A stretch of 64,000 nucleotides of DNA from Pseudomonas graminis (GCF_013201545.1 NZ_CP053746.1:806001-870000); one strand, 5' to 3'; numbered from the stretch's first letter, positions 35,289-47,018 are shown. Numbers and translations: made by a program. Notes: generated by a model from the letters alone, not told the origin.

Positions 35289-35774
35289 TCAACGCGCGCG
35301 TACGCTGCCGGTGTGCAGGTCGGCCCAGACGTGACCGTTGGCATAGCTGAGGAACTGGCAGTAGACCTTTTCGTTACGCAGCAAATCCACGAACACCCGG
35401 TATTGCGTCGCCGGGTAGTAGAGCGTCAGCGTGCGCGAAGGCTCGTCGTAGGTCGGTTTCTTCAGGCTTTTGCTTTCGCCGTCGAAGTGGATCAGCACGT
35501 CGGCGATCGTCGCGCCCTTGTTCATGGGTTTGCCTTTCAGCCGCAGAATCAGCGGCGAGGTGACAGGAATCGGTTGCTGATTGGACTGACGCTGGCTGCC
35601 CACCACCACCGAATACTCAGTGATCTGCAGCAATTGCTGCTGCTCGGGTTCACCTTCGCGCACGGACAATTCGTCCGGCGGCAAGTATTGCGCGTGCATG
35701 GGTTCGGCGAGTGCGGGGAGTGGCAGCGTCAACAGCAACATCAACGCAGCGGTACTTCGAACAGATAACGGCAT
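35289..35774 (-). CDS. Hypothetical exported protein (PA4643-position)
   Basis: A 161-residue protein with a signal peptide (MPLSVRSTAALMLLLTLPL, cleavage after ALAEP or nearby). GGGAGG lies 6 bases before the ATG. No known domain; contains LRLKGKPMNKGATIADVLIHF and a Tyr-rich segment. Position between the PA4642-like gene and hpt matches the P. aeruginosa order. Confidence 0.75.
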   Translation of the reverse strand: MPLSVRSTAALMLLLTLPLPALAEPMHAQYLPPDELSVREGEPEQQQLLQITEYSVVVGSQRQSNQQPIPVTSPLILRLKGKPMNKGATIADVLIHFDGESKSLKKPTYDEPSRTLTLYYPATQYRVFVDLLRNEKVYCQFLSYANGHVWADLHTGSVRAR

Positions 35775-35882
35775 GGGCACCTCCCGAAAAAATGGGGGGC
35801 ACTCTAGCATGTGGAGCCCTGCCGCCCCCCACACTCTCCGGTCCCTGCAAGACCCGAAATCTTCGTTGTTGGATGTGGCATT

Positions 35883-35972
35883 TGTGGGAGCGAGCTCGCT
35901 CGCGAATGCGGTGAGTCAGTTAGCACCGATGGCGAATGACCCGACGCATTCGCGAGCAAGCTCACTCCCACA
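35883..35972. repeat. REP-like inverted pair
   Basis: Two facing copies (35883-35910 and 35945-35972) of the TGTGGGAG-GAGC-GCTCGCGAATGCG element, nearly perfect inverted arms. Lies between hypothetical gene 35289 and hpt. Confidence 0.85.
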
Positions 35973-35989
35973 ATATGATGATGCTTGCC

Positions 35990-36547
35990 TTACATGCCCT
36001 TGACGGCATAGATCCCGGCCGCGTTGCGCCAGTAGCCTTTGTAGTCCATGCCATAACCGAAGATGTAGCGATCGATGCACGGCAGGCCGACGAAATCGGC
36101 TTTCAGGTCAGGCCGCGCCTTGCGGTCGTGGTCCTTGTCGATCAGCACGGCGGTGTGTACAGCGCGCGCGCCAGCGTGTTTGCAGAAGTCGATGATCGCG
36201 CCGAGGGTGTGGCCTTCGTCGAGGATGTCGTCAATGATTAACACATCGCGGTCGATGAACGAGACTTCAGGCTTGGCTTTCCAGAACAGGTCGCCGCCGC
36301 TGGTTTCGTTGCGATAGCGGGTGGCGTGCAGGTAGGACGCTTCCAGGGGGAAATTCAGATGAGTGAGCAGCTTGCCGGCGAAGATCAGGCCACCGTTCAT
36401 GACGCAAAACACCACCGGGTTACGGTCGGCCAGCACGCCATTGATTTGCTCGCCGACACGGGCGATGGAGGCTTCGACTTCGGCCTCGTTGTAAAGGCAG
36501 TCAGCCTCGCGCATGACTTGACGGATATGCTCGAGATCAGCGGACAT
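35990..36547 (-). CDS. hpt: Hypoxanthine-guanine phosphoribosyltransferase
   Basis: Purine salvage: hypoxanthine or guanine plus PRPP to IMP or GMP. The 185 residues carry the PRPP motif VLIIDDILDEGHTLG (about residue 105-119) and FVGLPCIDRYIFGYGMDY at the purine loop. The ATG at 36547 has GGAGAG at 6 bases; the frame to 36586 is an extension. Next to upp and uraA, as in other Pseudomonas. Confidence 0.93.
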   Translation of the reverse strand: MSADLEHIRQVMREADCLYNEAEVEASIARVGEQINGVLADRNPVVFCVMNGGLIFAGKLLTHLNFPLEASYLHATRYRNETSGGDLFWKAKPEVSFIDRDVLIIDDILDEGHTLGAIIDFCKHAGARAVHTAVLIDKDHDRKARPDLKADFVGLPCIDRYIFGYGMDYKGYWRNAAGIYAVKGM

Positions 36548-36744
36548 GACGCTCTCCAAGGGGGCTGTGTAAGGAAAAGCGGGCAAAGGTACGCATCCGC
36601 CGACATCAGGGCAAGTGTTTCTGGACTAACGTTGCACTGCCGTTCCATAAATCTCGACGCGCGAACCTAACCGTCAGGACAAGTTACAGCTGAATAGATT
36701 AATCTAAGCCGTTTTTTTTGCCCGCCCGCTGGAGCCTTCCCCCT

Positions 36745-37383
36745 ATGCCCATTCGTGAGATCCGCCATCCGCTGATCCGCCACAAGCTCGGCCTGATGCG
36801 CCGTGCCGATATCAGCACCAAGAATTTTCGTGAACTGGCTCAAGAAGTCGGCGCGCTGCTGACGTACGAAGCGACCAAGGATCTGCCGCTGGAAACCTAC
36901 GACATCCAGGGATGGGCCGGCACGGTTCAGGTCGAGAAGATCGCCGGCAAGAAGATTACCGTGGTGCCAATCCTGCGGGCGGGCATCGGCATGCTTGAAG
37001 GTGTGCTCAGCCTGATCCCCGGCGCCAAGGTCAGTGCCGTGGGCGTCGCACGCAATGAGGAAACCCTCGAAGCCCACACGTACCTGGAAAAGCTCGCTCC
37101 CGAGATCGACCAGCGTCTGGCGCTGATCATCGACCCGATGCTTGCCACCGGCGCTTCCATGGTTGCCACCATCGACCTGCTGAAAAAAGCCGGTTGCCGC
37201 GACATCCGCGCCATGGTCCTGGTGGCTGCGCCGGAAGGCATCGCCACCGTCGAGCAGGCCCACCCGGACGTCAACATTTACACCGCGTCCATCGATCAAC
37301 AACTGAACGAACACGGCTATATCATCCCGGGCCTGGGCGATGCCGGTGACAAGATTTTCGGCACCAAGCAGAAGGACGCCTGA
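36745..37383 (+). CDS. upp: Uracil phosphoribosyltransferase
   Basis: Salvages uracil with PRPP to UMP. The 212 residues start [20 protein letters not shown], typical of Upp, and contain the PRPP loop DPMLATGAS and the C-terminal uracil-binding [10 protein letters not shown]. The start 36745 is the conserved one. It overlaps uraA by one base (TGATG), so uptake and salvage are coupled. Confidence 0.95.
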   Translation: MPIREIRHPLIRHKLGLMRRADISTKNFRELAQEVGALLTYEATKDLPLETYDIQGWAGTVQVEKIAGKKITVVPILRAGIGMLEGVLSLIPGAKVSAVGVARNEETLEAHTYLEKLAPEIDQRLALIIDPMLATGASMVATIDLLKKAGCRDIRAMVLVAAPEGIATVEQAHPDVNIYTASIDQQLNEHGYIIPGLGDAGDKIFGTKQKDA

Positions 37384-38663
37384 TGAAGCCGGATGAGTTC
37401 AACGACCCACTCTGGCGCACGATCCTGTCGGGCGCGCAGATGCTGTTCGTGGCATTCGGCGCACTGGTATTAATGCCGCTGATCACCGGCCTCGATCCCA
37501 ACGTCGCGTTGTTCACGGCAGGCTTGGGCACCCTGTGTTTTCAGGTGGTGACAGGCCGTCAGGTGCCGGTCTTCCTCGCGTCCAGCTTTGCCTTCATCAC
37601 CCCGATCATTCTCGCCAAGGGCCAGTTCGGTCTTGCTGCAACCATGGGCGGCGTCATGGCAGCGGGCTTCGTCTACACCTTCCTGGGTCTGGCCGTGAAG
37701 ATCAAAGGCACCGGCTTCATCGACCGCCTGCTGCCGCCGGTGGTGATTGGCCCGGTGATCATTTCCATTGGTCTGGCGATGGCACCCATTGCCGCCAACA
37801 TGGCGATGGGCCGGACGGGTGATGGCGCAGCAGAACTGATCCCGTACAACACCGCCATCATCATTTCGATGGCGGCGCTGCTGACGACGTTGATCGTTGC
37901 GGTGTTCGGCAAAGGCATCTTCCGCCTGGTGCCGATCATCTCCGGCGTGCTGGTGGGTTTTGCGCTGTCGTTTTACTTCGGTGTGGTCGATGTGGCGAAA
38001 ATTGCTGCGGCGCCCTGGCTGGCACTGCCGCACTTCACGGCGCCGGAATTCAACTGGCAGGCGATTCTGTTCATCGTCCCGGTGGCACTGGCCCCGGCCA
38101 TCGAGCACATCGGCGGCGTGATTGCGGTAGGCAGCGTGACGGGACGCGATTACCTGAAAAAGCCTGGCCTGCATCGCACGCTACTGGGTGACGGCATTGC
38201 AACCACCGTGGCCGGCGCGTTTGGTGGCCCGCCCAACACCACCTACGCCGAAGTCACCGGCGCGGTGATGCTGACCAAGAACTACAACCCGAAGATCATG
38301 ACCTGGGCGGCGATTTTCGCCATCACCCTGGCCTTCATCGGCAAGTTCGGCGCGTTGCTGCAAAGCATTCCGGTGCCGGTCATGGGCGGGATTCTGTGCC
38401 TGCTGTTCGGGTCGATTGCTGCGGTGGGCATGAACACGCTGATCCGCCACAAGGTTGATCTGGCCGAAGCGCGTAATCTGGTGATCGTGTCCGTCACACT
38501 CGTGTTCGGCATTGGCGGCGTGCTGATCGGCACCGGCAACGGCCCTGACGATTTCGGCATGAAAGGCATCGCGCTGTGCGCCGTGACCGCGATTGTGCTG
38601 AACCTGATCCTGCCGGGGAATGACGCGTGGAAGAACAAGCACCTGGATGATCAGTTGCCGTAG
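37383..38663 (+). CDS. uraA: Uracil:H+ symporter (NCS2 family)
   Basis: Imports uracil across the inner membrane for Upp. The 426-residue protein has the NCS2 nature: multiple hydrophobic helices, PALxP-like central segment with PAIEHIGGVIAVGSV and GGPPNTTYAEVTGAV, both conserved in UraA. Directly follows upp in an operon with terminator at 38680. Confidence 0.92.
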   Translation: MKPDEFNDPLWRTILSGAQMLFVAFGALVLMPLITGLDPNVALFTAGLGTLCFQVVTGRQVPVFLASSFAFITPIILAKGQFGLAATMGGVMAAGFVYTFLGLAVKIKGTGFIDRLLPPVVIGPVIISIGLAMAPIAANMAMGRTGDGAAELIPYNTAIIISMAALLTTLIVAVFGKGIFRLVPIISGVLVGFALSFYFGVVDVAKIAAAPWLALPHFTAPEFNWQAILFIVPVALAPAIEHIGGVIAVGSVTGRDYLKKPGLHRTLLGDGIATTVAGAFGGPPNTTYAEVTGAVMLTKNYNPKIMTWAAIFAITLAFIGKFGALLQSIPVPVMGGILCLLFGSIAAVGMNTLIRHKVDLAEARNLVIVSVTLVFGIGGVLIGTGNGPDDFGMKGIALCAVTAIVLNLILPGNDAWKNKHLDDQLP

Positions 38664-38679
38664 TTCTGAAGCGTAATGA

Positions 38680-38714
38680 AAGGGGGCATCACTCACGTGA
38701 TGCCCCCTTTTTTT
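38680..38714 (+). terminator. Rho-independent terminator of upp-uraA
   Basis: Stem GGGGGCATCAC with complement GTGATGCCCCC, 4-base loop, then a seven-T run. Confidence 0.93.
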
Positions 38715-38754
38715 GGGATTCTGTAGGGATAGCTTAGATTTGCGGCGCCGAAAC

Positions 38755-38842
38755 TGTGGGAGTGAGCTTGCTCACGAAGGCGGCGCATCAGGTTCATCAA
38801 TGCCGCTTGAACAGACGCATTCGCGAGCAAGCTCGCTCCCAC
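38755..38842. repeat. REP-like inverted pair
   Basis: Facing arms TGTGGGAGTGAGCTTGCTCA (38755) and GCATTCGCGAGCAAGCTCGC (38817 to 38842); same family as the pairs at 23226 and 35883. Lies between uraA and hemH. Confidence 0.85.
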
Positions 38843-38873
38843 GGGGATCTACGTTAAAGCTAGGCTCGGGTTA

Positions 38874-39902
38874 TTACACCACCATCGCCGGAGCCTTTTC
38901 GCACAGCGTATTCAGCGCCTTCGCCCAGTTCGGGTCGTCGTTCAGGCATGGAATCAGCACCAGCTCCTCACCCCCCGCCTCCCTGAACTGCTCGGCACCC
39001 CGGTCGCCAATCTCTTCCAGCGTCTCGATGCAGTCCGCGACAAACGCCGGGCACATGACCAGCAGCTTCTTCACGCCTTTAGCCGCCAGTTCGGCCAAGT
39101 GCGGCTCGGTGTAGGGTTCGATCCATTTTGCGCGGCCCAGTCGCGACTGAAACGACACCGACCACTTGCCATCGGGAATCCCCATCAGCTTGGCGAACTC
39201 TGCCGATGAACGCATGCACTGCGCGCGGTAGCAAACCGCCAGAACTTCTGGAGACGCCGTTTCGCAGCAGTTGCCACTCTTGAAGCAGTGATTGCCGGTC
39301 GGGTCGAGCTTGGTGATATGCCGCTCGGGCAGGCCGTGAAAACTCAGCAACAGATGATCGTAATTCTGCTGCAAATGCGGCCGCACGCTCGCCACCAGGG
39401 CGTCGAGGTATTCCTGTTGATTGAAGAACGGCTTCAACAACGAAAAGTCGAAGTTCAGCTTTTTGTCACGCACTACGCGTTTGGCTTCTTCGATGACCGT
39501 GGTCACGGTGCTGTCGGCGAACTGCGGATACAGCGGCGCCAGGGTGACCTTTTTAATGCCCTGGGCTGCCAGGCGGGTGAGCACGGTCTCAATCGAAGGC
39601 TCGCCATAACGCATCGCCAGCTCGACCGGTCCGTGTTTCCACTCATTGACCATGGCCTGCTGAAGTCGCTTGCTCAGCACCACCAGCGGCGAACCCTCGT
39701 CCCACCAGATCGAGGCGTATGCGTGGGCCGACTGCTCCGGGCGCTTGATCAGAATCAGCGAGACGATCAGGCGACGCACTGGCCACGGCACGTCAATAAC
39801 GTAAGGGTCCATCAGAAACTGATTGAGGTAGCGGCGCACGTCGGCAACCGACGTGGACGCTGGCGAACCCAGGTTAACCAGCAATAAAGCGTGATCGGTC
39901 AT
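38874..39902 (-). CDS. hemH: Ferrochelatase
   Basis: Inserts Fe2+ into protoporphyrin IX, the last step of haem b synthesis. The 342 residues begin [16 protein letters not shown]; the catalytic-site [13 protein letters not shown] and C-terminal [15 protein letters not shown] are present. It follows the TIGR01777 gene on the same strand with a 14-base gap, so they are probably co-transcribed. Confidence 0.95.
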   Translation of the reverse strand: MTDHALLLVNLGSPASTSVADVRRYLNQFLMDPYVIDVPWPVRRLIVSLILIKRPEQSAHAYASIWWDEGSPLVVLSKRLQQAMVNEWKHGPVELAMRYGEPSIETVLTRLAAQGIKKVTLAPLYPQFADSTVTTVIEEAKRVVRDKKLNFDFSLLKPFFNQQEYLDALVASVRPHLQQNYDHLLLSFHGLPERHITKLDPTGNHCFKSGNCCETASPEVLAVCYRAQCMRSSAEFAKLMGIPDGKWSVSFQSRLGRAKWIEPYTEPHLAELAAKGVKKLLVMCPAFVADCIETLEEIGDRGAEQFREAGGEELVLIPCLNDDPNWAKALNTLCEKAPAMVV

Positions 39903-39916
39903 GCAACACCTTGATG

Positions 39917-40819
39917 TCAGTGGCGGCCCAGAAGGTTTTCCAGGGCCGCACGCAGATCAGTGAATCGGAAAGTGAAACCCGCCTCCTGGAGACGGTCTGG
40001 CCGGGCGCGCTGACCGCCCAGCAGCAGGATCGACAGCTCGCCCAGCAGCACTCGGAGCGCAACGGCCGGCATCGGCATGAATGACGGGCGATGCAGCACG
40101 GACGCAAGGGTCTTGGCAAAATCCCGGTTGCGAACCGGTGATGGCGCGCAGGCATTATAAGGACCTCGGCCATCGTCCCGACTCATCAGAAAATCAATCA
40201 GGGCGATTTGATCTTCGATGTGAACCCACGGCATCCATTGGCGTCCGTTGCCGATCGGCCCGCCCATGCCCATCTTGAATGGCGGCAACAGTCGTTGCAG
40301 CATGCCGCCTTCATCGGCCAACACCAGACCGGTGCGCACCAGCACCACGCGAATGCCCAAGGTTTCGGCACGTTGCGCGGTCTCTTCCCAGGCAATGCAC
40401 AGGCGACTGGCGAAATCCTCACTGACCGGTTGCGCATTTTCGTCGAGCTCGCGCTCCCCGCCGTCGCCATACCAGCCCACCGCCGAGCCGGAAATCAGTA
40501 CGTCAGGTTTCTGCTCGCGGCGCTCAAGCCACGTGACGAGTTGCTCGGTCAGGGTAATGCGGCTGTCCCACAGCAGTATTTTGCGTTTGCGAGTCCAGGG
40601 GCGGTCGGCGATGGGCGCGCCGGCCAAGTTGACCACCGCATCGACGTGTTGAGTGCCAATGTCATCGAAGTGTGCAATTCCGCGAACATTGGCGCCGCAG
40701 AGCCGCGCCACCTCATCGGGTTTGCGACTCAAGACCGTCAACTGATGGCCCTGTGCGAGCCAGTGCTTACACAAACGACGCCCTATCAAGCCTGTACCGC
40801 CGGTCAGCAAGATGTGCAT
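39917..40819 (-). CDS. TIGR01777-family NAD-dependent epimerase/dehydratase (YfcH-like)
   Basis: A 300-residue short-chain dehydrogenase-like protein: [14 protein letters not shown] is the N-terminal NAD(P) motif, with [27 protein letters not shown] and [12 protein letters not shown] in TIGR01777 order, and a C-terminal DUF1731-like segment. The reaction is unknown. Its start is divergent from the renalase-like gene across a 299-base gap. Confidence 0.9.
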   Translation of the reverse strand: MHILLTGGTGLIGRRLCKHWLAQGHQLTVLSRKPDEVARLCGANVRGIAHFDDIGTQHVDAVVNLAGAPIADRPWTRKRKILLWDSRITLTEQLVTWLERREQKPDVLISGSAVGWYGDGGERELDENAQPVSEDFASRLCIAWEETAQRAETLGIRVVLVRTGLVLADEGGMLQRLLPPFKMGMGGPIGNGRQWMPWVHIEDQIALIDFLMSRDDGRGPYNACAPSPVRNRDFAKTLASVLHRPSFMPMPAVALRVLLGELSILLLGGQRARPDRLQEAGFTFRFTDLRAALENLLGRH

Positions 40820-42317
<1,498 letters not shown>

Positions 42318-42391
42318 AGCACACGCAAATTACCGCACCCATCCCCTTGCTGCGCCTAAAACGCAGCACTTGTCGCTTCATGCCTCCGATC

Positions 42392-42467
42392 TTGTACAAA
42401 TTATTTGACTTGCAGAACCACAAACCTATGATGAGCAAAGTTGTACAGACTAAAGAATCTGTATAAG
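42392..42467 (+). promoter_or_regulatory. Promoter of photolyase operon with flanking TTGTACA sites
   Basis: -35 TTGACT (42405-42410), 16-base spacer, -10 TATGAT (42427-42432). TTGTACAA lies upstream (42392-42399) and TTGTACAGA at the start region (42441-42449), with CTGTATAAG at 42459. TGTACA-type sites resemble those of MerR/CarH-LitR regulators, and such a regulator is encoded in this operon. Confidence 0.65.
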
Positions 42468-42487
42468 AAGTTCTTCGAGGGGTCGTC

Positions 42488-43468
42488 ATGTCTGCAGTAC
42501 TCGGTCATTCATCAGAGCAAGCCTCCAAACCTAAGCTGGGCGTCAGTGCCTGCCTGATGGGTGTGGAGGTTAGGTTCAATGGCGGGCACAAGGAATCACA
42601 CCTTCTGACCCGCGCCCTCACCGAATATTTCGATTTCGTGCCGGCGTGCCCCGAGGTCGCCATTGGTATGGGCATCCCTCGCGAAGCCATTCGTTTGGTG
42701 GGTGACACGGATCATCCTCGGGCGGTTGGTACGGTTCATCACGCGATGGATGTGACTGAGCAACTGGCTGACTATGGCGAGCACATGGCCAAGGAGATGA
42801 GCGATATCTGCGGCTACATCTTCATGCAGAAATCGCCGTCGTGTGGCCTGGAACGCGTCAAGGTTTACCGCGATAACGGCGTGCCGTTCGAAACAGGTGG
42901 ACGCGGCATCTATGCCCAGGCGTTCTGCGCGCGTCACCCTGATCTGCCGGTCGAAGAAGACGGTCGTTTGAACGACCCGGTTCTGCGGGAGAATTTCATC
43001 ACCCGCGTGTTTGCCTACGCCGCCTGGCAGACGCTGCTGAAGAGCGGCATCACTCGCCGCTCATTGACCGAGTTTCATGCCCGCTATAAATACCAGCTCA
43101 TGGCCAACGATCCGGTCCAGTACAAAACGCTGGGGAATCTACTGGGCACCATGGGCCGAAACGACCCGGCTGAAATCGCCCCGCGCTATTTCAGTCAACT
43201 GATGAGCGCGCTGAAGCAACCAGCCACCCGACGTACCCACACCAACGTGCTGCAGCATCTGTGCGGTTATCTGCGCCAGACCCTCAGCGCTTCCGACAAG
43301 AAAGAAATCCAGGGCGTCATCAATCAGTACCACCAGGGCATCGTGCCTCTGGTCGTGCCGCTGACGCTGCTCAAACATCATTTCCGCCGACACCCCGATC
43401 CGTACATTGCGCTGCAGGTTTATCTGCAGCCACATCCGGAAAACCTCAGTCTGCGCAACGCGATTTGA
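42488..43468 (+). CDS. DUF523 and DUF1722 domain protein (YbgA-like)
   Basis: A 326-residue protein in two domains: DUF523 (KLGVSACLMGVEVRFNGGHK, ... SPSCGLERVKVY, with conserved Cys residues at SACL and SPSCG) about 1-160, and DUF1722/YbgA about 190-326. In E. coli ybgA is adjacent to phr. It is the first gene of the operon, followed 2 bases later by the MerR gene. Function unknown. Confidence 0.88.
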   Translation: MSAVLGHSSEQASKPKLGVSACLMGVEVRFNGGHKESHLLTRALTEYFDFVPACPEVAIGMGIPREAIRLVGDTDHPRAVGTVHHAMDVTEQLADYGEHMAKEMSDICGYIFMQKSPSCGLERVKVYRDNGVPFETGGRGIYAQAFCARHPDLPVEEDGRLNDPVLRENFITRVFAYAAWQTLLKSGITRRSLTEFHARYKYQLMANDPVQYKTLGNLLGTMGRNDPAEIAPRYFSQLMSALKQPATRRTHTNVLQHLCGYLRQTLSASDKKEIQGVINQYHQGIVPLVVPLTLLKHHFRRHPDPYIALQVYLQPHPENLSLRNAI

Positions 43469-43470
43469 AC

Positions 43471-44409
43471 ATGACCACTACCGAGCAAGAACCGCCGGAA
43501 GGCGACCCGCAGGACGCCGCGAACGCTTTTGAAAACGGCTGGCTGCCGATTCGCGAAATCGCCCGACTGACCGGCGTTAACGCAGTGACCCTGCGCGCCT
43601 GGGAACGCCGATACGGCCTTATCGTTCCGCACCGCACGCCCAAGGGCCATAGGCTTTACAGCAACGAGCATGTGGACCGCGTGCTGACCATTCTCACGTG
43701 GCTTAACCGTGGCGTGTCGGTCAGTCAGGTCAAGCAACTGATCGACGATCAGCAGGCGGCACCGCCGAATGTCGAGAATGACTGGGACATTCTTCGTCAG
43801 ACCCTTCAGGAAGCCATCGGCGCCCTGGCCGAGCGGCGCCTGGACGATTCACTCAACCGCGCCATGTCGTTGTACCCGCCGCGCACGCTCTGTGAACAAC
43901 TGTTACTGCCGCTGCTGGCGTCACTTGAGCAGCGCTGGCAAGGCCAGTTCGGCGCGCAGCTGGAGCGGGTGTTTTTCTATTCGTGGCTGCGCAGCAAGTT
44001 TGGCGCCCGGCTTTACCACAACAACCGTCAGGTCAGCGGCGCGCCCTTGCTGCTGGTCAACCAGTCCGATCTGCCGCTCGAGCCGCATCTGTGGCTGACC
44101 GCGTGGCTGCTCAGCAGTGCCGATTGCCCCGTGGAAGTGTTCGACTGGCCTTTGCCGGCAGGCGAGCTCGCCCTGGCCTGTGAGTACCTCAAGCCGCGCG
44201 CAGTGCTGTTGTATTCCAGCAAGTCTCTGAACGTCGGCCAACTGCCCCGCCTGCTGCACAACATCGAGTGCCCGAAGCTGATCGTCGGGCCCGCAGTGCG
44301 CATTCATTCGACGGAATTATCCGCCGCAGAGGGTGAAGTCTCCGGCCTGTCCCTCGCCGAAGACCCTTTGACCGCCCAGGCCGCCTTGCAGCGGCTAGGG
44401 CTCATCTAA
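43471..44409 (+). CDS. MerR-family LitR/CarH-like regulator (class II)
   Basis: A 312-residue transcription regulator. The N-terminal MerR helix-turn-helix is LPIREIARLTGVNAVTLRAW then ERRYGLIVPHRTPKGHRLY. The C-terminal part has the two-domain layout of cobalamin-binding LitR/CarH but the expected His-containing cobalamin signature (ExxH followed by DxHxxG) is not seen, as in so-called class II LitR proteins that respond to light through a partner. It precedes phr. It probably represses or activates the TTGTACA-bearing promoters. Confidence 0.82.
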   Translation: MTTTEQEPPEGDPQDAANAFENGWLPIREIARLTGVNAVTLRAWERRYGLIVPHRTPKGHRLYSNEHVDRVLTILTWLNRGVSVSQVKQLIDDQQAAPPNVENDWDILRQTLQEAIGALAERRLDDSLNRAMSLYPPRTLCEQLLLPLLASLEQRWQGQFGAQLERVFFYSWLRSKFGARLYHNNRQVSGAPLLLVNQSDLPLEPHLWLTAWLLSSADCPVEVFDWPLPAGELALACEYLKPRAVLLYSSKSLNVGQLPRLLHNIECPKLIVGPAVRIHSTELSAAEGEVSGLSLAEDPLTAQAALQRLGLI

Positions 44410-44418
44410 GGAATAACT

Positions 44419-45864
44419 ATGCAATTGATATGGCTGCGCAGCGATCTGCGTGTGCATGACAACACGGCGCTGAGCGCTGCCATGGAACAGGGCCCGACGC
44501 TTGCCGTGTACATGATCAGCCCGGGCCAGTGGCAAAGCCATGACGATGCCCCATGCAAAGTCGATTTCTGGCTGCGCAACCTTCGCGAATTGAGCAAGGC
44601 ACTTGCGGCGCTCAATGTCCCTTTGCTGATCGTCCATGCGGACACGTGGTCGCAGGCGCCCAAGGCGTTGCTTGGGTTGTGTCAGCAACACGGGATCGAC
44701 AGCGTGCACGTCAACGACGAGTACGGCATCAACGAGACCAAACGCGATTGTGACGTTGAGAAGGCACTCGATGGCGCCGGCGTTCTGTTTCATCGCCACC
44801 TCGACCAGCTGTTTTTTCAGCCTGGCAGCGTGCTCACCAAGAGCGGCGGGTATTTCAAGGTTTTCACGCAATTCCGCAAGGTCTGTTACGCCCGTTTGCA
44901 TTACTCGATGCCGGCGCTGGTTGCGCTGCCCAGAGCGCAGCAGAAGTTGTCCGGCAAAAGTGATGTCGTGCCGGATGCGGTCAAGGGTTTCGCCGCACCG
45001 AATGATACCCTGCGTTCACTCTGGCCCGCCGGTGAAGATGAGGCGCGTGATCGCCTGCAAAGCTTCACCGACGAGCAAGTGCATTACTACGATCAAGAGC
45101 GCGACTTCCCCGCCAAGCCCGGGACCAGCCAGCTGTCTGCGTACCTGGCTGCCGGCGTGATTTCCCCGCGCCAGTGCCTGCATTCGGCACTGCGCAGCAA
45201 CAATGGCGAGTTCGAGACCGGTAACTCGGGCTCAGTCACCTGGATCAACGAGCTGCTCTGGCGTGAGTTTTACAAGCACGTGCTGGTGGGCTTCCCCCGT
45301 GTCTCCCGTCATCGCGCCTTCCGCCCGGAAACCGAAGCGCTGAAATGGCGCAACTCGCCCGAGGATCTGGAGGCCTGGCAGCAGGGCCGGACCGGCCTGC
45401 CGATTGTCGACGCCGCCATGCGTCAGCTGCTTGAGACAGGCTGGATGCACAATCGCCTGCGGATGATTTCGGCCATGTTCCTGACCAAGAATCTGCTGAT
45501 CGACTGGCGTGAAGGTGAGCGTTTCTTCATGCAGCACCTGATCGACGGCGATCTCGCCTCGAATAACGGCGGCTGGCAGTGGAGTTCATCAACCGGCACC
45601 GATGCGTCGCCTTACTTTCGGATCTTCAATCCGCAAAGTCAGTCGGAGCGCTTCGACCCTGAGGGCCGATTCATCAAACAGTGGGTGCCTGAACTGGCTG
45701 AGCTGAACAAGCGCGACATTCATAACCCCGCCGCGCTGGGCGGCCTGTTCAGCGCTGAGGGTTATCCCGCGCCCATCGTTGATTTGAAAGCCAGCCGCGA
45801 ACGCGCCCTGCAAGCGTTCAAGTCGCTGCCCCAACGGCAGACGGAGACGCAGGAGAATGGGTGA
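44419..45864 (+). CDS. phrB: Deoxyribodipyrimidine photolyase
   Basis: Repairs cyclobutane pyrimidine dimers with blue light. The 481 residues open MQLIWLRSDLRVHDNTAL, then have the FAD-binding region TGLPIVDAAMRQLLETGWMHN, MISAMFLTKNLLIDWREGE and DGDLASNNGGWQWSSSTGTDASPYFRIFNP in the expected order, all conserved class I residues. Nine bases after the LitR stop; same operon. Confidence 0.95.
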   Translation: MQLIWLRSDLRVHDNTALSAAMEQGPTLAVYMISPGQWQSHDDAPCKVDFWLRNLRELSKALAALNVPLLIVHADTWSQAPKALLGLCQQHGIDSVHVNDEYGINETKRDCDVEKALDGAGVLFHRHLDQLFFQPGSVLTKSGGYFKVFTQFRKVCYARLHYSMPALVALPRAQQKLSGKSDVVPDAVKGFAAPNDTLRSLWPAGEDEARDRLQSFTDEQVHYYDQERDFPAKPGTSQLSAYLAAGVISPRQCLHSALRSNNGEFETGNSGSVTWINELLWREFYKHVLVGFPRVSRHRAFRPETEALKWRNSPEDLEAWQQGRTGLPIVDAAMRQLLETGWMHNRLRMISAMFLTKNLLIDWREGERFFMQHLIDGDLASNNGGWQWSSSTGTDASPYFRIFNPQSQSERFDPEGRFIKQWVPELAELNKRDIHNPAALGGLFSAEGYPAPIVDLKASRERALQAFKSLPQRQTETQENG

Positions 45865-45917
45865 GCATTCGTCACGCCGGTTCGCGGTCCGCTGCGCGGT
45901 GATTTAAACTGCCGCCC

Positions 45918-46229
45918 ATGACGACCGTTATCCCTTCGCTTCAACTCCCTGCCGAACCCGCAATCACGTGTTCCACCTGCGCGGCCTGCTGCTGCCAGCT
46001 GGAGGTCATGTTGATCACCGACACCGGCGTGCCCGAGCGTTACATCGACACCGATGACTGGGGAGGCGAAGTCATGCTGCGCCTGGACGATGGCTGGTGC
46101 GCGGCACTGGATCGCGACACGATGATGTGCACGATCTACGACCGTCGGCCGTTGATTTGCAGGGAATTCGAAATGGGTGCGTCGGAGTGTATTGCCGAGC
46201 GAGAGGGGATTGCGACGGCGTATCTGTGA
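45918..46229 (+). CDS. YkgJ-family cysteine-cluster protein
   Basis: A 103-residue protein with a Cys set (CSTCAACCCQLEV, DGWCAALD, MCTIYDRRPLICREFEMG), the CxxCxxCC pattern of the YkgJ family, likely binding zinc or iron. Follows phr by 53 bases, so it may be the last gene of that operon. Function unknown. Confidence 0.85.
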   Translation: MTTVIPSLQLPAEPAITCSTCAACCCQLEVMLITDTGVPERYIDTDDWGGEVMLRLDDGWCAALDRDTMMCTIYDRRPLICREFEMGASECIAEREGIATAYL

Positions 46230-46274
46230 TTACTGTTTGCCTGAGTCAGCCGCGTTGGCTGACCTTCCCGGTTA

Positions 46275-46314
46275 AAGCCGGTCCTACCATGTGCTGCGTC
46301 GGTTGGACCGGCTT
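46275..46314. repeat. Inverted repeat, possible terminator or repeat unit
   Basis: 10-bp arms AAGCCGGTCC (46275-46284) and GGACCGGCTT (46305-46314) between the convergent YkgJ and PagL genes; no clear T-run. Confidence 0.5.
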
Positions 46315-46385
46315 CAGCCGAGAAGAAGCGAAGGGTACGTTGCAATTGCGGTCAAGCCCGCTCCTGCAATGAAACACTCGAGCGC

Positions 46386-46904
46386 TTAGAACGGCATCGT
46401 GTAGTGAATCGCGTAGCTTTCGATGCCGTCATTGTTGGTGGTCATGCCGCCGTTGGAGTAGTGAGTGGCGCGCAGGCCGACTTCATGTCCACCGGCAAAG
46501 CGCAGACCAAAACCCAAACGGTCTTCAAACTGGAACGCGCTGCCCAGCTTGTTACCTTCCACTTCGGTGCGCTGGAACACAGCGGCGCCGATACCCGCTT
46601 CGATGTAAGGCTTGACGCTCTCACCCGAGAACTCATAAACGAATACCGGGGAGAACGACAGGCTGTTGTTGCTGGAGTTCTTGTCGCCTTCCCAGTATGT
46701 ATAGGCGCCGCTCCAATAGCCGGTCAGGCGACCGACACCGGTTTGCCACCAGCTTTTATCCCAATCAAACTGCGCACCCAGACGATAAGTCATGGTGGAT
46801 TCGCCAGTTTGTCCTACGGAAAACTCGACCCCATCAGCTTGAGCCATTGCGCTTTGCCCCAACAGAGCAGCCGCAATCGCAGCCAAACAAAACAGTCGCT
46901 TCAT
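46386..46904 (-). CDS. pagL: Lipid A 3-O-deacylase (PagL-like)
   Basis: Outer-membrane beta-barrel of 172 residues with signal peptide (MKRLFCLAAIAAALL, cut near AQADG) that removes the 3-linked acyl chain of lipid A. The catalytic triad can be placed: His148 and Ser150 in ATHYSNGG and Glu162 in NDGIE, with the 14-residue His-to-Glu spacing of P. aeruginosa PagL. The C-terminus ends in F. The ATG at 46904 is preferred to 46913. Confidence 0.85.
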   Translation of the reverse strand: MKRLFCLAAIAAALLGQSAMAQADGVEFSVGQTGESTMTYRLGAQFDWDKSWWQTGVGRLTGYWSGAYTYWEGDKNSSNNSLSFSPVFVYEFSGESVKPYIEAGIGAAVFQRTEVEGNKLGSAFQFEDRLGFGLRFAGGHEVGLRATHYSNGGMTTNNDGIESYAIHYTMPF

Positions 46905-47018
46905 CTGAAACATCCTATTTTTCGAAAGCAGTTAGAAATTTTTTATATCGACAGAAGTGCTGTAGAAGCCGGCAGCTGAACTTTAGTTCACCCACAGCCG
47001 AAGCTATTCACGTTTTTT